DNA from: an uncultured Phycisphaerae bacterium
GTDB taxonomy: Bacteria > Planctomycetota > Phycisphaerae > Sedimentisphaerales > Anaerohalosphaeraceae
Assembly: GCA_937949545.1 (NCBI GenBank)
Contig: CALEDR010000023.1
Location: 1-55,097, forward strand
Reading direction: 5' to 3'
DNA length: 55,097 nt
A model generated the notes under the pieces. The model had not been told where the DNA came from and did no database searches. It saw nothing but the letters and a program-made list of their open reading frames with translations. Positions within the stretch are counted from its first letter, which is position 1. Each line of letters begins with the position of its first letter. Position numbers and translations under genes: made by a program. Shown in pieces: positions 40,330 through 47,994 of this stretch.

Positions 40330-41430
40330 ATGCAGGTTCCTTTGCTGGATTTAAAAGCCCAGTACCGCACGATTCGCGAGCAGGTGCTGGCTCAGATTAA
40401 TGAAGTGCTCGATTCGCAGGTCTGTATCGGCGGCCCGAAGGTCGAGCAGCTCGAAAAAGAAATTGCTCAGCTGTGCGGCTGCCGATATGCCGTGGGGGTT
40501 TCCAGCGGCACGGATGCCATCTTAAACAGTCTGATGAGTCTGGGAATCGGCCCGGGCGATGAGGTGATTACAACACCGTTTACCTTTTTTGCAACCGCCG
40601 GCTGTATTGCCCGGGTTGGCGCCAAGCCCGTTTTTGTCGATATTGACCCGGATACCTTCAACATCAATCCGGCCCTGATTGAGCGGGCGATTACCTCACG
40701 GACCAAGGTCGTTATGCCGGTGCATCTTTTTGGACAGATGGCGGACATGGACCCGATTATGCAGATTGCCGGCCGGGCTTCGCTGGCGGTGATTGAAGAT
40801 GCGGCTCAGGCGATTTCCGCAACCTACAAAGGACGGCGGGCGGGCAGTATCGGCACCTGCGGCTGTTTTTCTTTCTTTCCCAGCAAGAATCTGGGCGGCA
40901 TCGGTGACGGCGGGATGGTGGTTACCAATGACGAAGCCCTTTACCGGCGTTTGATGATCCTGCGCAATCACGGCAGCCAGCCCAAATATTATCACAAATA
41001 TGTCGGCGGCAATTTTCGGCTGGACCCGATTCAGGCGGCGGCCCTGCTGGTCAAACTGCCCTATCTGGAAAAATGGTCGAAGGCTCGGCGGAAAAATGCG
41101 GCCTATTACACAAAACGCTTTGAAGGAACTCCCGTCCGCACACCGGTCATTTCGGAGGATTGTGTTTCCATCTTCAACCAATATGTCATCCGTGTGCCGA
41201 GGCGGGATGAACTGGTCGCCTATCTGAGGGAAAAGCAGATCGGCTGCGAGATTTATTATCCGGTTCCGCTGCACCTTCAAGAATGCTTTGCCTATTTGGG
41301 CGGCAAAGAAGGGGATTGCCCGGAGGCCGAAAAGGCTGCTAAGGAGGTGCTGGCCCTGCCGATTTATCCGGAACTGACGGAGGAAATGAAAGAGTATGTT
41401 GTCCAGACTATTCTTGCGTTTTACAGCTGA
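40330..41430 (+). CDS. wbpE: DegT/DnrJ-family aminotransferase, WbpE/WlbC-like
   Basis: A 366-residue PLP enzyme expected to transaminate UDP-3-keto-GlcNAc-uronate to the 3-amino sugar. The start VPLLDLKAQYRTI, the SSGTDAILNSLMSLGIGPGDEV block, EDAAQAISATYKGRRAG and the PLP lysine K186 in FFPSKNLGGIGDGG are all in place. The neighbouring wbpB and wbpD argue for this substrate rather than for other sugar aminotransferases. GAGGTG precedes the ATG at 40330; an in-frame GTG two codons earlier is possible. Downstream, a GGGCAT-GGA-ATGCCC stem at about 41440 lacks a T-run. Confidence 0.92.
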   Translation: MQVPLLDLKAQYRTIREQVLAQINEVLDSQVCIGGPKVEQLEKEIAQLCGCRYAVGVSSGTDAILNSLMSLGIGPGDEVITTPFTFFATAGCIARVGAKPVFVDIDPDTFNINPALIERAITSRTKVVMPVHLFGQMADMDPIMQIAGRASLAVIEDAAQAISATYKGRRAGSIGTCGCFSFFPSKNLGGIGDGGMVVTNDEALYRRLMILRNHGSQPKYYHKYVGGNFRLDPIQAAALLVKLPYLEKWSKARRKNAAYYTKRFEGTPVRTPVISEDCVSIFNQYVIRVPRRDELVAYLREKQIGCEIYYPVPLHLQECFAYLGGKEGDCPEAEKAAKEVLALPIYPELTEEMKEYVVQTILAFYS

Positions 41431-41531
41431 TGCTTTTACAGGGCATGGAATGCCCCGATGATTTGTTAAAAAAGTTTTTTAGCTGATCACGAAGGGCTTT
41501 TTGAAGGATTCAATAAAGAAAGGAGGTCGTG

Positions 41532-42911
41532 ATGAAGCGGTTTTGGATGGCGGTGGTAGGGGTAGGCATGTTGGAAATATCGGCAGCAGCGGATTTGACA
41601 AGAATTCCTTTGTGTACAGCCGGGGGGATTCAGGATTATCCGTCTTTTGACGGAACCGTAGCGGTCTGGCAGGATTTCAGAGACGGCAGCATGAATGCCA
41701 ATCTTTACGGTTTCAGTTTTTCTGAGCCCAATGAACTGGTAATTTGCACGGCCCCTCAGGAGCAGTCGGCCCCTTCTGTCAGCGGCCCTATTGTAGTCTG
41801 GCAGGATATGCGCAGCGGCAATTATGACATCTGGGGTTTTGATTTGCGAACCCGTCAGGAGTTTGTGATTTGTTCAAACAGTGCCGCTCAAATGAATCCC
41901 CGCATCAGCGGTTCGGTTGTGGTCTGGCAGGACTATCGAGCCGGGAACTGGGATGTGTACGGATACAATCTGGAAACCGGTGCGGAGTTTGTGATTTCCA
42001 ACGGTCCGGCCTTCGAAGGATATCCCGTGATTGACGGGGTGTGGGTGGCCTGGGTAGATTTGCGGAACGAAGGCAACTGGGACATTTACGCTGAAAATCT
42101 TCAGACCGGACAGGAAATGGCCGTCTGTACTCATGCTGCAGTGCAGTTTCGCCCATCTGTCAGCGGCGGGCTTGTTGTCTGGCAGGATGAGCGAAACAAA
42201 AATACAACCGGTGTGGATTTGTATGCCCGCCGGCTTCCGGATGGGACGGAATTTGCCGTTTGCCAGGCGGTCGGGGACCAAATCCTGCCGGTTATTCAGG
42301 GCTCTATGGTTGTCTGGGAGGATTATCGAAACGGCTCCTCCAACGCAGATATCTATGCCTGCAATCTGGCAACAGGGGTTTTTCTGGCGGTGGATACCCA
42401 GCCGGGCCATCAGCTACGTCCGACGGTCTGGGGCAGTCGGATAATCTGGCGAAGCGGGGATGACCTTTTTTATGCCGATGTGCCGGTGCCGACGGTTCTG
42501 ACGATTCTTTCTCCCAATGGCGGGGAGATGTTTTTGGCGGGTACAGAGGCCCCGATACGCTGGCAGACCGAAGGGCCTTCGCCGGACTACATCAAGATTG
42601 TCTATTCGACGGATAGCGGGAACACCTGGAATCTGATCACTCCCGGCGTTCCCAATACAGGTGAATTTCTTTGGAAGCCCTTGCCGGATGCGGATTCGAC
42701 AGAATGTTGGATTCGCATCAGTGATTCGGCTGACCCGTTGAAAACGGATGTAAGCGATGCGGCGTTTACCATTTTTCAGTGTGAAGGGGCTCTGACGGCG
42801 GATTTGGATGGAGACTGCTTTGTGGGGCTGTCCGATTTTTCTATGTTGGCAAGCCAATGGTTCCGCTGCGGCAATCCGTATGACCCGCAGTGGTGTTTGA
42901 ATCATTTTTAA
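41532..42911 (+). CDS. Exported TolB-like beta-propeller protein with C-terminal dockerin-like repeat
   Basis: A 459-residue secreted protein. A signal peptide (about 1-20, MLEISAAA end) is followed by about six propeller blades (about 25-310) built on the unit VVWQDxRSGNYDIWGFDLxTxxE (I see SGPIVVWQDMRSGNYDIW and SGSVVVWQDYRAGNWDVY). Then comes a beta-sandwich of the Ser-Thr-rich/Kre9 type (about 318-415, LSPNGGEMFLAGTEAPIRW), and a final dockerin-like motif (about 417-459, ADLDGDCFVGLSDFSMLASQ). GGAGGT precedes the ATG. It sits inside a sugar-nucleotide operon, so a cell-surface role is likely, but the partner is unknown. A stray copy of its 3' end lies at 43750. Confidence 0.85.
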   Translation: MKRFWMAVVGVGMLEISAAADLTRIPLCTAGGIQDYPSFDGTVAVWQDFRDGSMNANLYGFSFSEPNELVICTAPQEQSAPSVSGPIVVWQDMRSGNYDIWGFDLRTRQEFVICSNSAAQMNPRISGSVVVWQDYRAGNWDVYGYNLETGAEFVISNGPAFEGYPVIDGVWVAWVDLRNEGNWDIYAENLQTGQEMAVCTHAAVQFRPSVSGGLVVWQDERNKNTTGVDLYARRLPDGTEFAVCQAVGDQILPVIQGSMVVWEDYRNGSSNADIYACNLATGVFLAVDTQPGHQLRPTVWGSRIIWRSGDDLFYADVPVPTVLTILSPNGGEMFLAGTEAPIRWQTEGPSPDYIKIVYSTDSGNTWNLITPGVPNTGEFLWKPLPDADSTECWIRISDSADPLKTDVSDAAFTIFQCEGALTADLDGDCFVGLSDFSMLASQWFRCGNPYDPQWCLNHF

Positions 42912-43059
42912 GGCAGAGGAAACGAGAAAACCTTTTAGGACCGAAAGCGGTCAATCCGATGTGAAAAAACGATAGACCGTTGATTCCAGGGTTCTTCCTC
43001 AGGAAACGGTTCGGTCATTGAGGCCGATTGGAAAATGAGATAGAGAAAAACGGCGGAAG

Positions 43060-43440
43060 ATGGACAAAAAAGCCGCGGAATGGATGAAGCAGGCCGATTA
43101 TGATATGGAAACCGCAGAGTTTATGCACAGCGGCGGGAGATATTTTTATGCGGTTTTTATGTGCCATTTGTCCCTTGAAAAGGCGCTCAAAGGTCTTTAC
43201 CGGGCGAAGCTGCACGAGGTTCCGCCCAAAACTCATAATCTGATTTATTTGCTGGACAAGATGGGAATCAAACCTGAAGAGAAAACAGGGAAAATTATCG
43301 CTCGGCTCAATGAAGCCCATATTGCGACAAGGTACCCTGAAGATATTGAACAATTGCAAATCCATTATACAGAGGCGATCTCTAAGCAGTTGATTCTTCA
43401 GGCTAAGGAAATTCTCCAATGGATAAGAAAGCAGTTTTAG
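43060..43440 (+). CDS. HEPN-domain protein (HepT-like) of a HEPN/MNT pair
   Basis: A 126-residue all-helical HEPN protein. DKKAAEWMKQADYDMETAE, then CHLSLEKALKGLYR, KTHNLIYLLDKMG and ARLNEAHIATRYPED are characteristic of the PF05168 type. In HEPN/MNT toxin-antitoxin systems this half is a ribonuclease toxin kept inactive by nucleotidylation by its partner. The partner overlaps it by 22 bases. A strict R-x4-6-H catalytic motif is not evident, so activity is uncertain. Confidence 0.85.
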   Translation: MDKKAAEWMKQADYDMETAEFMHSGGRYFYAVFMCHLSLEKALKGLYRAKLHEVPPKTHNLIYLLDKMGIKPEEKTGKIIARLNEAHIATRYPEDIEQLQIHYTEAISKQLILQAKEILQWIRKQF

Positions 43441-43736
43441 CCGTCATTTCTGATTTTCAAAAAACCCTGCAGGAAGTGGGGATAAAACCCCAAAAAATTA
43501 TTTTGTTCGGATCCTATGCGTCCGGACGGCAGCGGGAAGACAGTGATATCGATTTGGTGGTTATTTCGGAGGATTTTGAGGGGAAGGGATACTGGGAGCG
43601 AATCGAATTATTGTCCGCAGCGATTTATAAGATATTCAAGCCGATTGAAGCGGTAGCCATGACTCCGCAGGAGTGGCAGTCTGGGAAATCACTGATTGCC
43701 GATTATGCTCGTGACGGAGAGGTGGTCTACGGCTGA
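43419..43736 (+). CDS. Minimal nucleotidyltransferase (MntA-like) of a HEPN/MNT pair
   Basis: A 105-residue nucleotidyltransferase of the pol-beta superfamily. The core motif is GSYASGRQREDSDIDLVV: G31-S32 and the metal-binding D43 and D45. In HEPN/MNT systems this enzyme adds AMP groups to the HEPN toxin and neutralises it. It overlaps the HEPN gene by 22 bases. The pair is wholly inserted between the dockerin-propeller gene and wbpA, and just after its stop lies a fragment of a dockerin-gene end. Confidence 0.86.
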   Translation: MDKKAVLAVISDFQKTLQEVGIKPQKIILFGSYASGRQREDSDIDLVVISEDFEGKGYWERIELLSAAIYKIFKPIEAVAMTPQEWQSGKSLIADYARDGEVVYG

Positions 43737-43749
43737 AAAAAACGCCCAT

Positions 43750-43785
43750 TGCGGCAACCCCTATGACCCGCAGTGGTGTTTGTAA
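43750..43785 (+). pseudogene. Remnant of a dockerin-protein 3' end
   Basis: A twelve-codon fragment reads CGNPYDPQWCL then TAA. It matches the last coding residues of the dockerin-propeller gene (42867-42899) with two differences in 33 bases. It has no start and no upstream coding sequence. I read it as a scar left by duplication or insertion of the HEPN/MNT module. Confidence 0.75.
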
Positions 43786-43810
43786 TAAGGTTCAATAAGG
43801 AAGGATGAAT

Positions 43811-45124
43811 ATGGACAATCTCGAGAAAAAAATTGCAAGTAAAAAAGTTGTGGTAGGTGTACTTGGCTTGGGCTATGTGGGGCTTCCCTTGGCCCGGGAA
43901 TTTGCTTTGGCGGGCGTGAGGGTGCTCGGATTTGATATTGATGACAAGAAGGTCAAGATTCTCAATTCCGGCCGAAGCATCATTAAAAATGTCCCGCACG
44001 AAGTCGTCCGCAAGATGGTCAAAAGCGGAAAATTCGCCGCTACGTCGGATATGTCCCAGATTCGCAAGGCCGATGCGGTTCTGATTTGTGTGCCGACGCC
44101 GCTGACGCCCAACCGCGAGCCGGATATGCAGTATGTCGAAGGCAGCTGCCGCACTATTGCGAACTATCTGCGAAAAGGACATCTGATTTCTCTGGAAAGC
44201 ACAACCTATCCGGGCACGACACGGGAACTGATGAAACCCATTCTGGAGGCAACGGGTCTGAAGGCCGGCAAGGATTTCTATCTGGCCTTTTCGCCCGAAC
44301 GCGAAGACCCGGGCAACAAACAGTACACCACCCGCACGATTCCCAAAGTGGTCGGCGGGCTGACCCCGAAGTGCCGGCAGCTGGCGCATCAATTGTATTC
44401 GTTGGCTATCCAGAAAATGGTGCCGGTTTCCTCAGTGGAGGCGGCTGAGGCGACCAAGATTCTCGAGAATGTCTATCGGTGCATCAATATCGCGATGGTC
44501 AACGAACTGAAGATGGTCTTTGACCGGATGGGCATCGATGTCTGGGAGGTTATTCGGGCGGCCAGCACCAAACCCTTCGGCTATCATCCGTTTTATCCCG
44601 GGCCTGGGCTGGGCGGCCACTGCATCCCGATCGATCCGTTCTACCTGACCTGGAAGGCTCGGCAATACGGAATGGCCACGCGGTTTATCGAGCTGGCCGG
44701 CGAGATTAATACGGGAATGCCGCATTATGTCGTTCATAAAGTGATGGAAGCCCTCAACGATCGGAAGAAGAGCTTGAAGGGCTCCAAAGTGCTTGTGCTC
44801 GGACTGGCGTATAAGCCGGATATTGATGATGTGCGGGAGTCGCCGTCGCTGGAACTGATCGAACTGCTGCAGGAGCGAGGGGCGAAAGTGGACTATAATG
44901 ACCCGTATGTGCCGAAAACACACAAGATGCGGGAATATGATTTGAAGATGACCAGCCGGCCGCTGTCGGCGGCGATGCTCCGCTCGTATGACTGTGTGCT
45001 GATTTCCACCAATCACAGCTGCTATGATTATGCCTGGATTGTCAAACATGCCAAGCTGGTAGTGGATACCCGCAACGCCACCGCCGCCGTCAAATCCAGC
45101 CGCAGCAAAATCGTCAAGGCCTGA
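43811..45124 (+). CDS. wbpA: UDP-N-acetylglucosamine 6-dehydrogenase, WbpA-like
   Basis: Oxidises UDP-GlcNAc to the uronate that WbpB uses, so it supplies the first step of the diacetamido-uronate pathway. The 437 residues show GVLGLGYVGLPLAREFALAG, then CVPTPLTPNREPDMQYV, STTYPGTTRE and SPEREDPGN, all of the GlcNAc group, and the catalytic cysteine C271 in GGHCIPIDPFYL. ATG 43811 is used because AAGGAAGG touches the ATG at 43805 but lies 6 bases from this one. It is separated from wbpBDE by the dockerin-propeller and HEPN/MNT genes. Confidence 0.93.
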   Translation: MDNLEKKIASKKVVVGVLGLGYVGLPLAREFALAGVRVLGFDIDDKKVKILNSGRSIIKNVPHEVVRKMVKSGKFAATSDMSQIRKADAVLICVPTPLTPNREPDMQYVEGSCRTIANYLRKGHLISLESTTYPGTTRELMKPILEATGLKAGKDFYLAFSPEREDPGNKQYTTRTIPKVVGGLTPKCRQLAHQLYSLAIQKMVPVSSVEAAEATKILENVYRCINIAMVNELKMVFDRMGIDVWEVIRAASTKPFGYHPFYPGPGLGGHCIPIDPFYLTWKARQYGMATRFIELAGEINTGMPHYVVHKVMEALNDRKKSLKGSKVLVLGLAYKPDIDDVRESPSLELIELLQERGAKVDYNDPYVPKTHKMREYDLKMTSRPLSAAMLRSYDCVLISTNHSCYDYAWIVKHAKLVVDTRNATAAVKSSRSKIVKA

Positions 45125-45197
45125 TTTTTTTTGCAGGCAACGATTGCCAAAACAAACTGCACATTTCAGGACAGTTCAGGGGTGAGACAGACCGGGC

Positions 45198-45601
45198 ATG
45201 ACGTTTGATGTGGACAAATGGGCCGAGGCGACTCAGGCGACTTGTCCGTCGGTGGTTTTTGCCCTGCTGCACGGCGCGGCGAAAGACGGCCGAATTCGTC
45301 CCGGCAGCGATTTGGATATAGCCGTTTTTGCGGACGGCAAGCCGGGTCTGGACTTGTATCATCAGGTTTTGAGGCGGTCGGTTCTGTGGTTCCGGGGGCA
45401 GAGCCGGATGTCGGGATTCTGAATAAAGCCGAGCCGTTTTATCGGCTTGAGGCTCTCAAGGGCCGGCTCCTGTTTTGCAGAGATGCGTCGCGTTATGAAT
45501 CGTTTTTCTCGCTCACCTGTCGGGAATATGAGAGCCAGATGGCCGACTACCGTCGACAGCATCGGTACCGCCTGGAGGCGAATAATCCATCAAATGGATA
45601 G
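45198..45601 (+). pseudogene. Frameshifted nucleotidyltransferase (MNT), second copy
   Basis: The first frame (ATG 45198, GGGGTGA upstream) encodes a nucleotidyltransferase start with HGAAKDGRIRPGSDLDIAVF and ends the match near 45370. The coherent continuation (EAVGSVVPGAEPDVGILNKA and onward) is in a different frame, reaching a stop at 45599. One missing base near 45371 would restore a single frame of about 135 residues. It may be a real pseudogene or a sequencing error. It is not a close copy of the MNT at 43419. Confidence 0.75.
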
Positions 45602-45695
45602 ACTTTCGCGGATGTCGAGTTTTCTTCCGGTCGAATTGTGCCGCGTAGAGGGAATATTACGTATCTTTGTAGAGGGAATATTACGTATCTTTTAA
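45594..45695 (+). pseudogene. Truncated small ORF in the HEPN position after the decayed nucleotidyltransferase
   Basis: ATG 45594 overlaps the nucleotidyltransferase stop, as a partner gene would. Only about 13 residues (MDRLSRMSSFLPV) precede the inverted-repeat element at 45634; after that the frame runs through the element and stops at 45695. HEPN partners of MNT proteins commonly begin with similar MD-basic-hydrophobic helices, so I infer a truncated HEPN gene. The evidence is thin because only the first residues survive. Confidence 0.4.
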
Positions 45696-45721
45696 AGTGT
45701 GGAAACATTTGCGGCACAATT
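45634..45721. repeat. 88-bp element with 11-bp inverted ends and an internal 24-bp tandem duplication
   Basis: Perfect inverted repeats AATTGTGCCGC (45634-45644) and GCGGCACAATT (45711-45721) enclose 66 bases. Inside are two identical 24-base units at 45645-45668 and 45669-45692, each beginning GTAGAGGGAATATTACG. The arrangement resembles a miniature inverted-repeat element. No target-site duplication is obvious to me. Confidence 0.65.
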
Positions 45722-45738
45722 TTTGAGATGAGGCCGAT

Positions 45739-47952
45739 ATGAAATTTTATAAAATTGTTGATATGGCGGCCATTTTGATGGTTGCTGCCTTTTTAGGTTC
45801 CGCGGGGCTTGTCTTTTTTTATCCGGAGGATGTTCATCTCGCCTCCGTGTCGGCTGTATCCCACCCTGTGAAGGCTGAGCCAAGTTCCTTTGGGAAGGCA
45901 GACACTGTTTTTTCGGAACCGTCGGTTGACTCTCACACAGCGGTTTTTGCAAGCCGTGCAGAAGGATACTTTTCATCGGAGTCCATCGGTCCGGAAGATG
46001 TTTCGATTGGTTCCTCCGGAGATGCCTTCAGAGCCGATGCGAAAAGTCAAACGGTTCTCATGCAGGAGCTTTCGGGTCAGAGCGGTTCCGATGAAGGCTC
46101 TGTTTTGATTTCAGCCCCGAATCCGTCAGGGAATACCGACACGAATACAGGTTCCTCATTGAACAACACGGGAAGTTCTCTAACCGCTGATCCAGAGAGC
46201 AATTTGCTGTCGTCCGGAACCGCAGATACGAATTCTTCCGGTTCTTCCGGAGCGGCCTTTCCGCAAATCGAGTCCGGCATTCTTCAAGATGAAGCGGCAG
46301 GAGGATTCATAGAAAGTCTTGATTGTAATTCGTTTGCGGTGGAACTGCCAGGCGGACAGATTAAAATCTACATCCGTCCGAGCGGAAGTTCACCCGATGA
46401 TTGGAAGATACAGGACTCCGTTCTGCAGGCGAGAGTACGACGAGATGGAGAAGTGACATGGCTTTTGGAAGTGAAAGCCGGGCGGGCCCTGTCCAAAGTA
46501 TGGTTTCCTTGGTGTGTAAATCCGCTCGTCGACTCTTACAAAGCAGGAACCTATTTTTTGTATTATCCGTATTTATTGGGAACCCTGTCCCGAAGCGACT
46601 TTCGAAAAGAATGGGAATGGTGGGGAGTCATTTACCCGGGAACAGCATTTGCTCCGTTGATGATACTTGGGAATGCGGAAGAAGGCCTTATGGCAGCCGC
46701 GGCAAACTGGCCGCCTAAAAAAACCAAGGTGAATTATTCCTATCTCCGGATGAGTTTTGTTTATGAAGAGATAATTGCCCCTTCAGAAACGGCGGTCTTT
46801 GGATTGCTGTATTGCCGTCTGAAAGGCGAACCGGCTCGAGGTGTCCAGGCTTGGCATTTGGGGGTCGATGTTTACAGGAATTGGCTGGACGAACAGATGA
46901 GAAGTGCCGGTTTGCTGCCGATTGATTATCCGGCCTGGATGAAACAAACGGAGGGCTTTATTAATGTTCAGCTTCAGAACAGTCTTACTTTTAATGTCGC
47001 GGAATTGTATGCTGTCTGGAATCGCTGGCAATTGACGTTTCCGTGGGTGCAGTTTTGGGGACAAATGAGTGATTATGGGGGGCAGAAAGGGGGAGGATGC
47101 TGTCTGGAAAAGATGGACGTACATTCCCGTTATCGCCCGGAACTTATTCGATTCGTACGAAACATTACCAGTATTCCCGGCCGAGATGTCCATGTGGGGT
47201 ATTATGCAAGACCGCTTGAGTCCGATACAGACTTGGCGGCAAACCTCTCGGAACGCACCCGGCTGCTGAATTGGCTTCGAAAAAATCAGACTGAATACTA
47301 TGCAAATGCTTTTTATGTTGATGTTCTGGGGGCCAGATATTTTGGTGATGCTTTGGGAATCGCGAATCTCCTGAAGACAGAACTTCCTCAGGACCTTTTT
47401 ATTGAATATGCCGTGGATGTTTACCCGGCTGCGTTTCTGGTAAGCGGTTCTCTGGCCGGGAATCAGGTAAAAGATTCGGATTGGGCGAAAACGCCGAAAC
47501 AGATTACCTATATGAAAAGAACAGCTCCCTTTCCGTCCTTAGGCCGCTATCTGCTCTCCGACCGCCTTTTGTTGATGGGAGAATCCAATGGAGACCATAT
47601 GTTCTGGGGCTCCAAAGCAGATTACTGGACAGAACGTCAGGCATTTCTGCTGGGGGCCAAGTTTGATGTAACCTCGTACACGCTGATGAATCCGGAGAAT
47701 ACATTGGCCTTGGAGCAGATTGTTGCGGAACGAAAGCGGCTTTCCTGGTGGCAAAGGGAACCAGTGTATTGGGACACAAAAGGATTGACCGACATTTCCG
47801 CCGGTATTGATGTAAGGCGGTATAAAGATAAGAACGGAAAGGACTTGTTCGTGATTGACAATTGGCCGGGAGGGGCCGGAAAACGGTTTTCCTGCGGCGG
47901 TAAAACCTTCAATGTCCCGCCCGGCAGGTTGGTGATTCTGGAAGGAGATTAA
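45739..47952 (+). CDS. Membrane-anchored DUF6259-like protein, glycosidase-related
   Basis: A 737-residue protein. An N-terminal anchor at about 10-29 is followed by a low-complexity, Ser/Gly/Asp-rich linker (about 40-190, with NTGSSLNNTGSSL), so the rest is held outside the membrane on a flexible arm. The folded part (about 195-737) has a beta-sandwich then a TIM-barrel-like region: RGVQAWHLGVDVYRNWL, then WVQFWGQMSDYGG, YYANAFYVDVLGARYFGD and LFIEYAVDVYPAAF. These look like DUF6259, a family related to glycoside hydrolases. I cannot assign catalytic residues or a substrate. Confidence 0.65.
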   Translation: MKFYKIVDMAAILMVAAFLGSAGLVFFYPEDVHLASVSAVSHPVKAEPSSFGKADTVFSEPSVDSHTAVFASRAEGYFSSESIGPEDVSIGSSGDAFRADAKSQTVLMQELSGQSGSDEGSVLISAPNPSGNTDTNTGSSLNNTGSSLTADPESNLLSSGTADTNSSGSSGAAFPQIESGILQDEAAGGFIESLDCNSFAVELPGGQIKIYIRPSGSSPDDWKIQDSVLQARVRRDGEVTWLLEVKAGRALSKVWFPWCVNPLVDSYKAGTYFLYYPYLLGTLSRSDFRKEWEWWGVIYPGTAFAPLMILGNAEEGLMAAAANWPPKKTKVNYSYLRMSFVYEEIIAPSETAVFGLLYCRLKGEPARGVQAWHLGVDVYRNWLDEQMRSAGLLPIDYPAWMKQTEGFINVQLQNSLTFNVAELYAVWNRWQLTFPWVQFWGQMSDYGGQKGGGCCLEKMDVHSRYRPELIRFVRNITSIPGRDVHVGYYARPLESDTDLAANLSERTRLLNWLRKNQTEYYANAFYVDVLGARYFGDALGIANLLKTELPQDLFIEYAVDVYPAAFLVSGSLAGNQVKDSDWAKTPKQITYMKRTAPFPSLGRYLLSDRLLLMGESNGDHMFWGSKADYWTERQAFLLGAKFDVTSYTLMNPENTLALEQIVAERKRLSWWQREPVYWDTKGLTDISAGIDVRRYKDKNGKDLFVIDNWPGGAGKRFSCGGKTFNVPPGRLVILEGD

Positions 47953-47994
47953 TTCTGTCGCTTTTTATGAATCGTCTGAGGAGAGGATAGACTC

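Noticed and set aside
42912-43059. A GACCG-AAAG-CGGTC stem in the gap before the HEPN gene as a terminator
   Set aside because: The stem has only five pairs and no T-run follows, so a terminator is not supported.
45125-45150. A GCCTG/CAGGC stem just after wbpA as a terminator
   Set aside because: The T-run lies in the loop, not after the stem, so it does not have terminator form.
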